From positions 278,174-342,173 of the forward strand of contig NZ_FNZE01000003.1 of NCBI RefSeq assembly GCF_900109175.1: 64,000 nucleotides of DNA, in the 5' to 3' direction. The stretch comes from Pseudomonas linyingensis. Its GTDB lineage: Bacteria > Pseudomonadota > Gammaproteobacteria > Pseudomonadales > Pseudomonadaceae. This document shows, one piece after another, positions 1-8,618 of the stretch (position 1 is its first letter; every line of letters starts with the position of its first letter). The notes beneath the pieces are model-generated. The model made no database searches. It saw only the letters and a list, made by a program, of their open reading frames with translations, and was not told the DNA's origin. The translations under genes and the position numbers were made by a program.

Positions 1-231
1 CATCACCGGGTCGCCCTCGAAGTGGCAGGCGAAGAACCACAGGTCCGGGTTGATGTCGAGCTCGGCAACGATTTCGCCCTTGCCATACTTGCCGCCGGTC
101 TCGCTGATGTGCGCGATGCGATCGATCATCAGCATGTTGGGGGCGGGCAGTTGCGCATTACCCGGGCCGAACAGTTCACCGCGACTGCAGCGCAGCAGTT
201 CTTCCCGAGTGAAGGCGTTTTGTTTTGTCAT
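1..231 (-). CDS. fabA: 3-hydroxydecanoyl-ACP dehydratase FabA (N-terminal part, cut by window edge)
   Basis: Encodes the first 77 residues of FabA, the cytosolic dehydratase/isomerase that introduces the cis double bond in type II fatty acid synthesis. The visible part matches the Pseudomonas protein from the start ([16 protein letters not shown]) through [19 protein letters not shown] to [11 protein letters not shown], where His70 is the catalytic histidine. The ATG at 231 is preceded by GAGGAG. The gene runs off the left edge, so its usual partner fabB is not visible. The 205 bp upstream (232-436) carry no gene, only an imperfect 11-bp dyad at 301-330. Confidence 0.95.
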   Translation of the reverse strand, partial: MTKQNAFTREELLRCSRGELFGPGNAQLPAPNMLMIDRIAHISETGGKYGKGEIVAELDINPDLWFFACHFEGDPVM

Positions 232-436
232 GCGAGCTCCTCGACGATCCCTGTACCACAGGGGGCAGATCTTTCTGGCCGCGCTCCTCCGGTGGAGGCG
301 TGGCTATGGTCTGGCTATAGACTATGGCCAGTTGATGAAAGTCACAGCCGGAGTCTGGTCATTCTGCGACGAATGGTGCTGTCCAATACTGTGCGGGGTG
401 CAAGCGTGCCGTATTTCAGTGTTTTTCGCCACCCGT

Positions 437-2347
437 CTATGGTCGGTTCTGCACCCAGCGCTGCAGGATGGCGCGCAGATCGGAGCGCTTGAACGGCTTG
501 GCCAGATAGTCGTTCATGCCGGCGGCGAGACAGGTCTCGCGGTCGCCCTGCAGGGCGTTGGCGGTCAGGGCGATGATTGGCGTGTGCCGGTTGGGCCCCT
601 CATGGCTGCGGATCTGCTGGGTGACACTGTAGCCGTCGAGATCGGGCAGGCGACAGTCCATGAGAATCGCCGCGTAGGGCTGCATGTCCGCGGCCTGCGT
701 GGCCTTCCGGCCGGTGCTGACCAGGTCGACGTTGAAGCCCAGGCTGCGCAGGATGGCCTCGATCACCGTCTGGTTGACCGGGTTGTCCTCGACCAGCAGC
801 ACCGACTGGCCGCCGCCTTGTTCCAGCTCGCCATCCAACAGGGCCTGCTCGCCCGACAGGCGGTGGCGCCAGGGCAGGGGCAGCTCGAGGGTGAAGGTCG
901 AGCCGTGGCCAAGGGTGCTTTCGGCGTGCAGTCCGCCGCCCATGCGCTCGGCCAGGGTGCGGGCAATCGACAGGCCCAGGCCGGTGCCGCCGTAGCGTCG
1001 CGATGTGGAGGTATCGGCCTGTTCGAAGGCATCGAACATGTGCTGCAGGCGCTCGGTGGCAATGCCGATGCCGGTGTCCTTCACGGCGATGGTCAGCCAG
1101 AGCATCTGCTGCTGGTCGAGCATCTGCCAGCGCGTGGTGACGGTGATGCGGCCTTCCTCGGTGAACTTCAGCGCGTTGCCGATCAGGTTGACCAGCACCT
1201 GGCGCAGGCGCGTGGGGTCGCCGCGCACCTCTATGTTGTCCAGGCCCGGCTGCAGGTCCATGAGCAGCTGCAGTCCACGCTGCTGGGCGCTGGGGCGGAA
1301 TACCTGGACCGAGCTGGCGATCAGCTCGGGCAGCCTGAACGGGATGTTTTCCAGCTCCAGCGAGCCGCGTTCGATGCGCGAGAAATCGAGGATGTCGTTG
1401 ATCACCTTGAGCAGGTGTTCGGTCGATTCGGTGGCCAGGGCGGTGTATTCGCTCTGTTCGCTGTTCTGCTCGGTGGTTTCCAGCAGCTGCAGCATGCCCA
1501 GTACGCCGTTCATCGGCGTGCGCAGTTCGTGGCTCATCATCGCCAGGAAGTCCGACTTGGCCCGGTTGGCCTTCTCGGCCTCTTCGCGGGCACCGACCAG
1601 TTGGGCGATGCTGCGCTGCTGTTCGGTCTGCGCCTGCTCCAGGGCGGCGGCCAGATGGTTGATGTGGCGTGCCAGGTCGCCGATTTCGCCGCCGTCGGTT
1701 TCCGGCAGTTTGGTGTGGTAGTCACCGCCCTGGATCGCCTCCACCGCGCGGCCCATGGCGTCGATTGGCTGGATCAGACTGCGCGCCAGTCGATAGGCGA
1801 GCAACAGGGTGAGCGTCAGCGCCAGCAATGCCAGCACACTGGCACGCAGCAGGATCTGCTGCTGGCGCTGGCGGAAGGCTTCGTCGGTCATGCCGACCAC
1901 CACCCGGCCCAGCTGGTCTGCGTTGCTGTCGCCTTGCGGCAGGGGGGGGCTGAGCAGGAAGGGGTCGTCGAGCCTGATCTGCTGGCGGACAATCGCCGCC
2001 TGATACACCTCGATGCGGGTATCGCGGCGCCCCAGGGCCTGCTCGACATAGGCGAGCACCTGGTCCTCGCGGTCGCGCACCTCGATGAAGCGCACGTGCG
2101 GGGTGTGCAGGCTGGCCTGCAGCAGGCTGTCGAGGATCGGTGCATTGCCGGAGATCACCCCGTACTCGGCGGCCGGGGCCAGCTGGTCGGCAATCAGCTG
2201 GCCGGTCTGGGTCAGCTCGGCGTGCAGGTCCTGCAGGCGGGTGTAGGTGAAGTACCCGGTGAGCAGCAGGGTCAGCAGCAGCGCCGGGCCGAGGCTGATG
2301 GCCAGGGTCCGGGTGCGGATGTTGCTGTGTCGCCAGCGCAGCATCAT
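437..2347 (-). CDS. Hybrid sensor histidine kinase (HAMP-HisKA-HATPase-REC)
   Basis: An inner-membrane hybrid kinase of 636 residues. Transmembrane segments lie at about 13-35 and 165-187 and flank a periplasmic sensor region of about 125 residues. HAMP and a short coiled coil follow, then HisKA with SHELRTPMNG (phospho-His273), an ATPase domain with N-box NLIGNALKF, DTGIGIA and GTGLGLSIA, and a receiver with phospho-acceptor Asp564 in LMDCRLPD and a late Lys in YLAKPF. There is no Hpt domain, so phosphate must pass to a separate Hpt protein. I chose the ATG at 2347 because it overlaps the upstream stop codon by 4 nt (ATGA) and has GGGAG 7 nt before it. Position beside fabA and architecture match P. 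aeruginosa PA1611, a RetS-interacting kinase; orthology is inferred. Confidence 0.9.
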   Translation of the reverse strand: MMLRWRHSNIRTRTLAISLGPALLLTLLLTGYFTYTRLQDLHAELTQTGQLIADQLAPAAEYGVISGNAPILDSLLQASLHTPHVRFIEVRDREDQVLAYVEQALGRRDTRIEVYQAAIVRQQIRLDDPFLLSPPLPQGDSNADQLGRVVVGMTDEAFRQRQQQILLRASVLALLALTLTLLLAYRLARSLIQPIDAMGRAVEAIQGGDYHTKLPETDGGEIGDLARHINHLAAALEQAQTEQQRSIAQLVGAREEAEKANRAKSDFLAMMSHELRTPMNGVLGMLQLLETTEQNSEQSEYTALATESTEHLLKVINDILDFSRIERGSLELENIPFRLPELIASSVQVFRPSAQQRGLQLLMDLQPGLDNIEVRGDPTRLRQVLVNLIGNALKFTEEGRITVTTRWQMLDQQQMLWLTIAVKDTGIGIATERLQHMFDAFEQADTSTSRRYGGTGLGLSIARTLAERMGGGLHAESTLGHGSTFTLELPLPWRHRLSGEQALLDGELEQGGGQSVLLVEDNPVNQTVIEAILRSLGFNVDLVSTGRKATQAADMQPYAAILMDCRLPDLDGYSVTQQIRSHEGPNRHTPIIALTANALQGDRETCLAAGMNDYLAKPFKRSDLRAILQRWVQNRP

Positions 2348-3255
2348 TGGTCGCTCTCCCAATCCTGCAGGCGCTGGGCCTGGTCATGGTCGTCGCTCAG
2401 CTCGATCCCCAGTGAGCGGGCGACCTGCGCATTGCTGAGGACCTTGAAGTTGTCCGGGTAGGCCTCGCGAGGCCACTGCCCGGGGGGCAGCGCAAGCAGC
2501 CGGTCGAGGTCGTCCAGCCAGTCCTGCTGATCGCTGTAGCTGCTGCTCAGGCTGCCGGCGCGGATGAAGGCGGCCGTCGGGCCGATCAGCGCCAGCTTGC
2601 GGCTGTAGCTGGCGAGCAGCACGCCCTTGATGCTGCGTGGGTTGTACAGTGCTGGATCGTCAACACCGAGCAGCACGTCGCTCTCGTCGAGCAGACGATT
2701 GAGCGGGCGGCTGTCGCCGTTGTCCGGCCAGTACCAGGCACTGATGGCCAGTCCCTGGGCAGCAGCCTGGTGGCGCAGTTCGTTGACCAGGAAGCGGCTG
2801 TCGTCGCTGTAGAGCAGGCCGACCCGACGTGCCTGCGGCAGCAGTTGGCGCACCAGGCGCAGCTGCCGCGCGGGCGCGGGGTCGCTCCACAGCAGAGTCA
2901 GCAGGGCGGGGCGCTGGTCACCCAGGCGCTTGTGAGCCTGCACCCGGCTGATCTGCATGACCAGGGTTGGCGGTCCGCCGGGGTCGCTCAGACGCCAGTC
3001 GAGGGCGGTGGCACCGAGCAGGATCAGCCGGCTGTCGCTGGGCATGGCCGAGGGCGTGCTCAGCTGGCTCGGGTGCATGAACTGCACATGATCATCCGGA
3101 CGGCGCGCGGCGAGATCGCTCACGAAGCGCTGCAGGGCAGGCGTGTCATGGCTGCTCGCGATGATGATCTCGGCTGCCGGCGCCAGTGGCGCGGTGGCCA
3201 GCAGGCAGAGCAGCGCGAGCGTTTTGAAGAGTCTCATCCTTGAGATGCTCGGCAT
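2344..3255 (-). CDS. Orphan periplasmic ABC-type substrate-binding-like protein
   Basis: A secreted protein of about 300 residues with a signal peptide (MRLFKTLALLCLLATAPLAPAAE, given here as the segment around residues 7-29) and a type 1 periplasmic-binding fold of the DUF534/ABC_sub_bind kind (LILLGATALDW, VGLLYSDDSRF, LLGVDDPALYNP). No permease or ATPase lies nearby. It is between a TonB receptor gene (stop 4 nt upstream of this start) and the hybrid kinase gene (4-nt overlap downstream), so a role as ligand-binding co-sensor for the kinase is more likely than transport; that is inference. The start is uncertain: ATG 3255 lies just after the TonB stop codon, and ATG 3237 gives a tighter signal peptide. 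Neither has a good ribosome-binding site. Confidence 0.8.
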   Translation of the reverse strand: MPSISRMRLFKTLALLCLLATAPLAPAAEIIIASSHDTPALQRFVSDLAARRPDDHVQFMHPSQLSTPSAMPSDSRLILLGATALDWRLSDPGGPPTLVMQISRVQAHKRLGDQRPALLTLLWSDPAPARQLRLVRQLLPQARRVGLLYSDDSRFLVNELRHQAAAQGLAISAWYWPDNGDSRPLNRLLDESDVLLGVDDPALYNPRSIKGVLLASYSRKLALIGPTAAFIRAGSLSSSYSDQQDWLDDLDRLLALPPGQWPREAYPDNFKVLSNAQVARSLGIELSDDHDQAQRLQDWESDQ

Positions 3256-3258
3256 GAT

Positions 3259-5403
3259 TCAGAGTTCGAGTCCGGCGGAGATCCAGAACACGCGGCGCTC
3301 GTCGTAGTTGTTGTTCGGCCAGCCGAGGGGTTCGTCGTCGAGGCGCTGCTGCAGCACACCGGCCAGCTCCAGCTGGCCGCTGCCGAGGCGCAGGCGCTTG
3401 GCCAGGCGCAGGTCGACGCGTTCGAAACGGTATTGGTTGAGACTGTCGGCGCCATAGTAGAACAGTGAGCTGGACCAGTCATGTCCCCAGTCGCGCAGCC
3501 AGCCGGCCGAACCACTGTGGCGCGGCGTGAGACGACGATCGATGCGGTGGGTGGCGTCGAACTCGATATAGGCATAGCCCAGACGCAGCCGATCCTGCAG
3601 GCCGAGCCGCCAGTCCAGTTCACCCTCGGCGCCCTTCAGGTGCAGGCGGTTGTCGTTGCTGGGCATGAAGTCGTACACCTTGAGCGGCTCGCTGATCAGA
3701 TTGTCGATCTCATCGTAGAACAGCTTGAGGTCGAGGCTCAGGCCGAGGTCGGCAAAGCGGCCGTTGTAGCCCAGTTCGCGCGAGCGCATGCGTTCCTGCT
3801 CGAGATTGCCGGGGCCATGGGCGCTGGCGAAATAGCGCGCCTGGCTCTGGCCCAGGGCGGCCGGATGGAGGTCGCGGACCGGGTACTGCCAGTCGGCATG
3901 GTTCTCGAACATGTCTGGCGAGCGCACCGCCTCGGAGTACACGACGCGCAGGCCGTGGGCCGGGGTGATCAGGTAGTTGAGGGCGAGGCGTGGCGACAGC
4001 GACGGGCTGGTCGCGTTGTCGTCCTCGAGCATGGCCCCGCCCTGCAGCAGCCAGTGCGAGTCGATATGCCATTCGAACTGGCTGAACAGGCTCCAGGTAT
4101 CCCGGCTGCGCCGGCCGTCGAGGTAGACATCCGAGTCGGCGCGGTCATGCTGGTAGCGCAGGCCGCTGACCAGGCGCAGGTTGTCGGACAGGCTGAGGGT
4201 GTCCTGGATTTCGAGGTCGAAGCGGCTCTCGCGCACGTCCTCGTTGATCAGGCCGCAGCTGTGGGCCAGCGTGCCCTGGCTTGGGTTGAGGGTGGCGAAG
4301 GCCTGTTGCAGGACCCGGGTGGCCAGGGCGACCTGTTCGCTCGTGCCGGCAGGTGGCATGAAGTTGCCCGTTTGCAGGTTCTGGCCCAGTTGCTCGACGT
4401 ACTGTGGCGACAGCGCCCACAACTGCCCCAGCTCCGGGCTGAAGGCCAGTTGACCTTCGCAGGCCCGCCACTGGCGCAGGCGCTCCCACTGCTGCAGGTT
4501 GCCCTGCACGTACAGGCTGTGGCTCGGGTCGAGATCGAGGTTCCAGCGCAGGCTGCCGGCATAGTCGCGGGCGCGCACATCCGAGTCACCATCCTGCTCC
4601 CACGGCTGGGCGGCGATCGGGAAGACCGGCTGGTAGTGGTTGTCGATCTGGTTGCTGCCTTCCTTGAGGGCCAGCTGCCAGTCCAGCGACTGGCTGGCAT
4701 CCAGCTCCTGGCTGACGCGCAGGTTGAGGCGGCTGAGCCGCTGGCCGTCGCGAAAATCGCTGCCGTCCGCCTTGTGGTCGAAGCCGTCGTCCTGCTGCCC
4801 CGACAGCGACAGGCGCAGGTCGCCGCCTTGCCAGCCATGGCCATGGCTGGCGTACCAGTCGCTGATCCCGCGCTCGCCCTGGGTCGCCTTCAGGCGCGTG
4901 CCATGGCTGTCGCGCGGGGCGCGAGTGAGGATGTTGATCACCGCCATCAGCGCATTGGCGCCATAGCTGACCGTATTGGGGCCGCGGAATACCTCGATGC
5001 GCTCGATGTCCTCGATGGCCACCGGAATGTCGTTCCAGTCGACTTGGGCGAAGCCGGCACGGTACACCGAGCGGCCATCGACCAGCACCTGCAGGCGGCG
5101 GGCCTGGTTGGCGCTGCTGCCGTGGTAGTTGACGGTTGTGCTGTTGCCATTCTGCGGCACCACCAGCATGCCGGGCACCAGACGCAGCAGTTCGGGCAGG
5201 CTGCGCGCACCGCTCGCGCGGATCAGCGCGCTGTCGAGCACGCTGACGCTGCCCGGGACTGCCGCCGGGGCCTGCTGCAGGCGGGTAGCGGTGAGGACCT
5301 CGGGCAGCGTCGAGGGGGCCAGGAACAGATCCTCGGCGAGGGCTGCTCCGGTGGTCAGGGCGCCCAGCAAGGGCGCCAGCGATATGCGCAGGGGGACAGC
5401 CAC
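3259..5403 (-). CDS. TonB-dependent outer-membrane receptor
   Basis: A 714-residue outer-membrane receptor. It has a signal peptide (about 1-23), then a TonB-box-like LPEVLTATR, a plug domain (about 35-160: GSVSVLDS, LPELLRLVPGM, VLVDGRSVY, IERIEVFRGPNTVSYGANA) and a beta-barrel ending in VFWISAGLEL. Length is typical of the family. It is the first gene of a three-gene operon with the orphan binding protein and the hybrid kinase. A short gene-free stretch separates it from the divergent gpsA. The ligand is unknown. The plug most resembles small-substrate or metal-complex receptors, but the sequence does not identify the substrate. Confidence 0.9.
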   Translation of the reverse strand: MAVPLRISLAPLLGALTTGAALAEDLFLAPSTLPEVLTATRLQQAPAAVPGSVSVLDSALIRASGARSLPELLRLVPGMLVVPQNGNSTTVNYHGSSANQARRLQVLVDGRSVYRAGFAQVDWNDIPVAIEDIERIEVFRGPNTVSYGANALMAVINILTRAPRDSHGTRLKATQGERGISDWYASHGHGWQGGDLRLSLSGQQDDGFDHKADGSDFRDGQRLSRLNLRVSQELDASQSLDWQLALKEGSNQIDNHYQPVFPIAAQPWEQDGDSDVRARDYAGSLRWNLDLDPSHSLYVQGNLQQWERLRQWRACEGQLAFSPELGQLWALSPQYVEQLGQNLQTGNFMPPAGTSEQVALATRVLQQAFATLNPSQGTLAHSCGLINEDVRESRFDLEIQDTLSLSDNLRLVSGLRYQHDRADSDVYLDGRRSRDTWSLFSQFEWHIDSHWLLQGGAMLEDDNATSPSLSPRLALNYLITPAHGLRVVYSEAVRSPDMFENHADWQYPVRDLHPAALGQSQARYFASAHGPGNLEQERMRSRELGYNGRFADLGLSLDLKLFYDEIDNLISEPLKVYDFMPSNDNRLHLKGAEGELDWRLGLQDRLRLGYAYIEFDATHRIDRRLTPRHSGSAGWLRDWGHDWSSSLFYYGADSLNQYRFERVDLRLAKRLRLGSGQLELAGVLQQRLDDEPLGWPNNNYDERRVFWISAGLEL

Positions 5404-5505
5404 TGCCGCACTCCCGATTCGGTTGGGGGCGGCATGTTAACCGAGGCGAGGCCGTTTGCCAGCGTGCAGGTGTCACACCGCACTGGTCGACCGGCGGTCG
5501 CTCCG

Positions 5506-5511
5506 TATAAT
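5506..5511 (+). promoter_or_regulatory. Probable -10 element of gpsA
   Basis: TATAAT, a perfect sigma-70 -10 hexamer, lies 39 bp before the gpsA ATG in the divergent space with the TonB receptor gene. The -35 (CTGGTC, 17 bp upstream) is poor. Confidence 0.5.
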
Positions 5512-5549
5512 GCAGCGATTGCCGCCTGGCGGCCCGACATGGATTGATC

Positions 5550-6572
5550 ATGACTGAGCAGCAACCCATAGCCGTGCTCGGCGGCGGCAGCTTCGGTACC
5601 GCGCTGGCCAACCTGCTGGCGGAAAACGGCCAGCGCGTCCTCCTGTGGATGCGCGATCCGGCGCAGGCTGCGGCGATTCGCGAGAAGCGTGAGAACCCGC
5701 GCTATCTCAAGGGCATCAAGGTGCATGCGGCGGTCGAGCCGGTCACCGAGCTGGCCGCCACCCTGCAGGCCTGCGCGCTGGTGTTTGTCGTGCTGCCGTC
5801 CTCGGCGCTGCGCAGCGCGCTGCAGCCGGTGGCCGATCTGCTGGTGGGCAAGCTGCTGGTCAGCACCACCAAGGGCATCGAGGCCGACACCTTCAAGCTG
5901 ATGAGCCAGATCCTCGAGGAGATCGCCCCGCAGGCGCGCATCGGCGTGCTCTCCGGGCCGAACCTGGCCCGCGAAATCGCCGAGCACGCGCTGACCGCCA
6001 CGGTGGTCGCCAGCGAGGACGAGGAACTCTGCCAGCGCGTGCAGCAGGCCCTGCACGGGCGCACCTTCCGCGTCTACGCCAGTCGCGACCGTTTCGGCGT
6101 CGAGCTGGGCGGCGCGCTGAAGAATGTCTACGCGATCATGTCCGGCATGGCGGCGGCGCTGGGCATGGGCGAGAACACCAAGAGCATGCTGATCACCCGC
6201 GCGCTGGCCGAGATGACCCGTTTTGCGGTGACCCTGGGCGCCAACCCGATGACCTTCCTCGGCCTCGCCGGGGTCGGCGACCTGATCGTCACCTGTTCCT
6301 CGCCCAAGAGCCGCAACTATCAGGTCGGCTACGCTCTGGGGCAGGGGCTGAGCCTGGAGGCGGCGGTCGAACGCCTTGGCGAGGTAGCCGAGGGGGTCAA
6401 TACCATCCGCGTGCTCAAGGCGCGTGCCGAGCAGCTCGGCGTGTACATGCCGCTGGTCGCCGGCCTCCACGCCATATTGTTCGAGGGTCGCAGTCTGCAG
6501 CAGGTCATCGGCCAGCTGATGTCCGGCGAGCCGAAGACCGACGTCGATTTCATTTCCGCCAACGGTTTCTGA
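5550..6572 (+). CDS. gpsA: NAD(P)-dependent glycerol-3-phosphate dehydrogenase
   Basis: GpsA reduces dihydroxyacetone phosphate to sn-glycerol-3-phosphate, the backbone for phospholipid synthesis. The 340-residue product opens with a Rossmann motif ([13 protein letters not shown]), carries STTKGIE and LSGPNLA, and has the catalytic-lysine region [14 protein letters not shown] and [12 protein letters not shown]. Family length is about 340. A TTG two codons upstream is possible, but the ATG at 5550 matches the usual N-terminus ([12 protein letters not shown]). It is followed after 13 bp by the DUF4389 gene and then sixA, an arrangement common in Pseudomonas. Confidence 0.97.
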   Translation: MTEQQPIAVLGGGSFGTALANLLAENGQRVLLWMRDPAQAAAIREKRENPRYLKGIKVHAAVEPVTELAATLQACALVFVVLPSSALRSALQPVADLLVGKLLVSTTKGIEADTFKLMSQILEEIAPQARIGVLSGPNLAREIAEHALTATVVASEDEELCQRVQQALHGRTFRVYASRDRFGVELGGALKNVYAIMSGMAAALGMGENTKSMLITRALAEMTRFAVTLGANPMTFLGLAGVGDLIVTCSSPKSRNYQVGYALGQGLSLEAAVERLGEVAEGVNTIRVLKARAEQLGVYMPLVAGLHAILFEGRSLQQVIGQLMSGEPKTDVDFISANGF

Positions 6573-6585
6573 AGGAGAGCGCTAC

Positions 6586-7098
6586 ATGTCCGATGTCAAA
6601 CAGAGTCGCGAAGGTCTGATCCTGCGGGTGCTGTGGATGATCCTGTTCGCACTGGTCTGGCAGGTGGCCGAGCTGGTGCTGCTGGCGCTGGTGCTGGTGC
6701 AGCTGGTCTACCGCCTGACCAGTGGTCGACCCCATGTGGGGGCGATGAACTTCGGCGACAGCCTGAGCCAGTACGTGGCGCAGATCGGTCGCTTCGGCTG
6801 CTTCCACAGCGACGAGAAGCCCTGGCCGTTCGCCGACTGGCCGACGCCGCGCGAGCCGCAGGGCGAGGGTGCCGAAGCCGTGCGGGCCGCCGCCTGGAGC
6901 GCGGCAGCTGCCCCGGCGGCGGCTGCCGCGCCAAGCGCCGCCCCGGTGCAGGACGCCGCTGCTGCCGAGCCAGCCCCGGCCGCGGTCAGCGCGCCCGTGG
7001 CGAGCGAAACGACGGTCGAGCCCGCCGCGCAAGACGATTCCGCGGAGAAAGGCAAAGACGAGACTGGTCCGGACGCCACGGCGGAGCCCAAGGCATGA
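6586..7098 (+). CDS. DUF4389 membrane protein with Ala/Pro-rich tail
   Basis: A 170-residue protein of unknown function. Residues 12-45 form one or two hydrophobic helices (LRVLWMILFALVWQVAELVL and following). The DUF4389 core continues with FGDSLSQYVAQIGRFGCFHSDEKPWPFADWP. From about residue 105 the chain becomes a low-complexity Ala/Pro/Glu tail that is probably disordered and is the part most likely to vary between relatives. AAGGAG precedes the ATG. The last codons overlap the sixA start by 4 nt (ATGA), so the two are probably translationally coupled. Confidence 0.85.
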   Translation: MSDVKQSREGLILRVLWMILFALVWQVAELVLLALVLVQLVYRLTSGRPHVGAMNFGDSLSQYVAQIGRFGCFHSDEKPWPFADWPTPREPQGEGAEAVRAAAWSAAAAPAAAAAPSAAPVQDAAAAEPAPAAVSAPVASETTVEPAAQDDSAEKGKDETGPDATAEPKA

Positions 7099-7565
7099 GG
7101 CTGTGGCTACTGCGTCACGGCCAGGCCGGCCCCTATGTGCCGACCGGCGATCACCTGCGCGAGCTGACCGAGCGGGGGCGGCGCGAGGCGTTGCATGCCG
7201 CCGGGCATCTGCTCGGCGAGCCGCTGGACGCCATCCTGGTCAGCCCCTATGTGCGTGCGCAGCAGACCGCCGAGCTGGTGCACGAAGCGCTGGCGCGGGT
7301 GCCGGCGCTGTTCACCAGCGACGGCATCACCCCCGACGATGATCCGCGCGAGGCCCTGCGGCTGCTGGCCGAGCGCCGTGAGCAGAATCTGCTGCTGGTC
7401 ACGCACCAGCCGCTGGTTGGCGCGCTGGCCGGGCTGCTGGTCTATGGCCACCTGCAACAGCCGCTGCCGTTCAATACCGCGAGTCTGGCGCTGCTCGAGG
7501 GCGAGATGCCGCTGGCCGGGCTGATGAATCTGCTCGCCGTGCATCACCCGCCGAGCCACTGCTGA
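7095..7565 (+). CDS. sixA: Phosphohistidine phosphatase SixA
   Basis: A 156-residue histidine-phosphatase-family protein. The N-terminal RHG motif (LLRHGQA, His8 as the phospho-accepting residue), SPYVRAQQTAE and the late VTHQPLVG histidine fit SixA, which removes phosphate from histidine residues of phosphorelay or PTS proteins. The start overlaps the DUF4389 stop by 4 nt. The length matches the family (about 150-160). Confidence 0.93.
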   Translation: MRLWLLRHGQAGPYVPTGDHLRELTERGRREALHAAGHLLGEPLDAILVSPYVRAQQTAELVHEALARVPALFTSDGITPDDDPREALRLLAERREQNLLLVTHQPLVGALAGLLVYGHLQQPLPFNTASLALLEGEMPLAGLMNLLAVHHPPSHC

Positions 7566-7572
7566 GTAGCCA

Positions 7573-8436
7573 ATGAGCGTCCATATCGAAGAAATCCGCC
7601 TGAATCTGCCGCACATCGAGCTGGCGGCGCACCTCTACGGCCCCGAGGACGGCCAGCCGGTGCTGGCCCTGCACGGCTGGCTGGACAACGCCATGAGCTT
7701 TGCCCGTCTCGCGCCGCAGCTCGACGGCCTGCGCATCGTCGCCCTCGACCTGGCCGGACACGGCCATTCGGGACACCGTCCCCCCGGCGCCAACTACCCG
7801 CTGTGGGACTATGCGCTGGATGCGCTGCTGGTGGCCGAGCAGCTCGGCTGGCAGCGCTTTTCCCTGCTCGGCCATTCCCTGGGCGCGAGTGTCGCGATGC
7901 TGCTGGCAGCGGCACTGCCCGAGCGCGTCGAGCGTCTGGCGCTGATCGACGGCCTGTTGCCGTTGACCCACGAGCCGGAGCAGGCGCCGCAGCAGCTGGG
8001 CGAGGCGCTCAAGGCCCAGCTGGCCCTGCCCGGCAAGCGCAAGCCGGTGTATGCCAGCGTCGAGCGTGCCGTGGAGGCCCGCCTGCACGGTGGCTATCCG
8101 CTCAGCCGCGAGGCGGCCGAACTGCTCGCCAGTCGTGGCCTGATGCCGCAGGCCGGCGGCTACACCTGGCGCAGCGATCCGCGGCTGACCCTGCCATCGC
8201 CGCTGCGCATGAGCCGCGCCCACGTCGAGGCCTGTGTCCGTGCTCTGCGCTGCCCGGTCAGTCTGGTGCTGGCCGAGGAGGGCATCCCGGTGCGCCACCC
8301 GCAGTCGATGGCACTGATCGAAGACCTGCCGATCACCCTGCATCGCCTGCCTGGTGGCCACCATTTGCACCTGGATGACGAAGCCGGCGCGAGTGCCGTA
8401 GCAGACTGTTTCAAACCCCTGTTCGCTGCGCCTTGA
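7573..8436 (+). CDS. Alpha/beta-hydrolase fold protein
   Basis: A 287-residue cytosolic alpha/beta hydrolase with oxyanion-hole HGW (LALHGWLDNAMSF), nucleophile elbow GHSLGAS (Ser102) and a terminal histidine in LPGGHHLHLD. It lies 7 bp downstream of sixA and is probably co-transcribed with it. The substrate cannot be read from the sequence; carboxylesterase or lactonase activities are typical of this fold. The stop codon lies within a TTGACT hexamer and just before a 6-5-6 dyad (8436-8452). Confidence 0.9.
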   Translation: MSVHIEEIRLNLPHIELAAHLYGPEDGQPVLALHGWLDNAMSFARLAPQLDGLRIVALDLAGHGHSGHRPPGANYPLWDYALDALLVAEQLGWQRFSLLGHSLGASVAMLLAAALPERVERLALIDGLLPLTHEPEQAPQQLGEALKAQLALPGKRKPVYASVERAVEARLHGGYPLSREAAELLASRGLMPQAGGYTWRSDPRLTLPSPLRMSRAHVEACVRALRCPVSLVLAEEGIPVRHPQSMALIEDLPITLHRLPGGHHLHLDDEAGASAVADCFKPLFAAP

Positions 8437-8452
8437 CTTGCACCGGGCAAGT
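8436..8452. repeat. 6-5-6 inverted repeat beside a TTGAC hexamer
   Basis: ACTTGC-accgg-GCAAGT overlaps the 3' part of TTGACT (8433-8438), directly after the hydrolase gene. The layout resembles a MerR-type operator over a -35 box, but no convincing -10 follows. It could equally be a weak hairpin. Confidence 0.35.
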
Positions 8453-8487
8453 GCCGAGGCTGGATGCCATTGCACGGGAGAATGCGC

Positions 8488-8610
8488 ATGATCGAGCTGT
8501 ACAGCACTGCGACCGCCGCGGGTCGGCAGATTTCCAGACTACTCGGTATGGCTGGCCAGGACGGCGCGCGGTGCGCCGGGCGCCCGCAGCAGGCGATCCC
8601 GACCCGATGA
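8488..8610 (+). CDS. Possible 40-residue small protein
   Basis: ATG at 8488 has GGGAG 7 nt upstream and opens a 40-codon frame ending in a TGA that lies inside the region carrying the ribosome-binding site of the next gene. The opening residues MIELYSTATAAGRQISRLLG resemble the N-terminus of glutathione-S-transferase-like thioredoxin folds, so this may be a decayed fragment or a short coupling peptide. No function is assigned. Confidence 0.25.
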   Translation: MIELYSTATAAGRQISRLLGMAGQDGARCAGRPQQAIPTR

Positions 8611-8618
8611 GGACCAGC

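Noticed and set aside
50-2461. Very long plus-strand open frame opposite the hybrid kinase
   Set aside because: Antisense shadow caused by high GC; no family resemblance, while the minus strand holds complete kinase domains.
3481-5547. Long plus-strand open frame opposite the TonB receptor
   Set aside because: Val/Ala/Gln-rich antisense shadow of a clear receptor gene.
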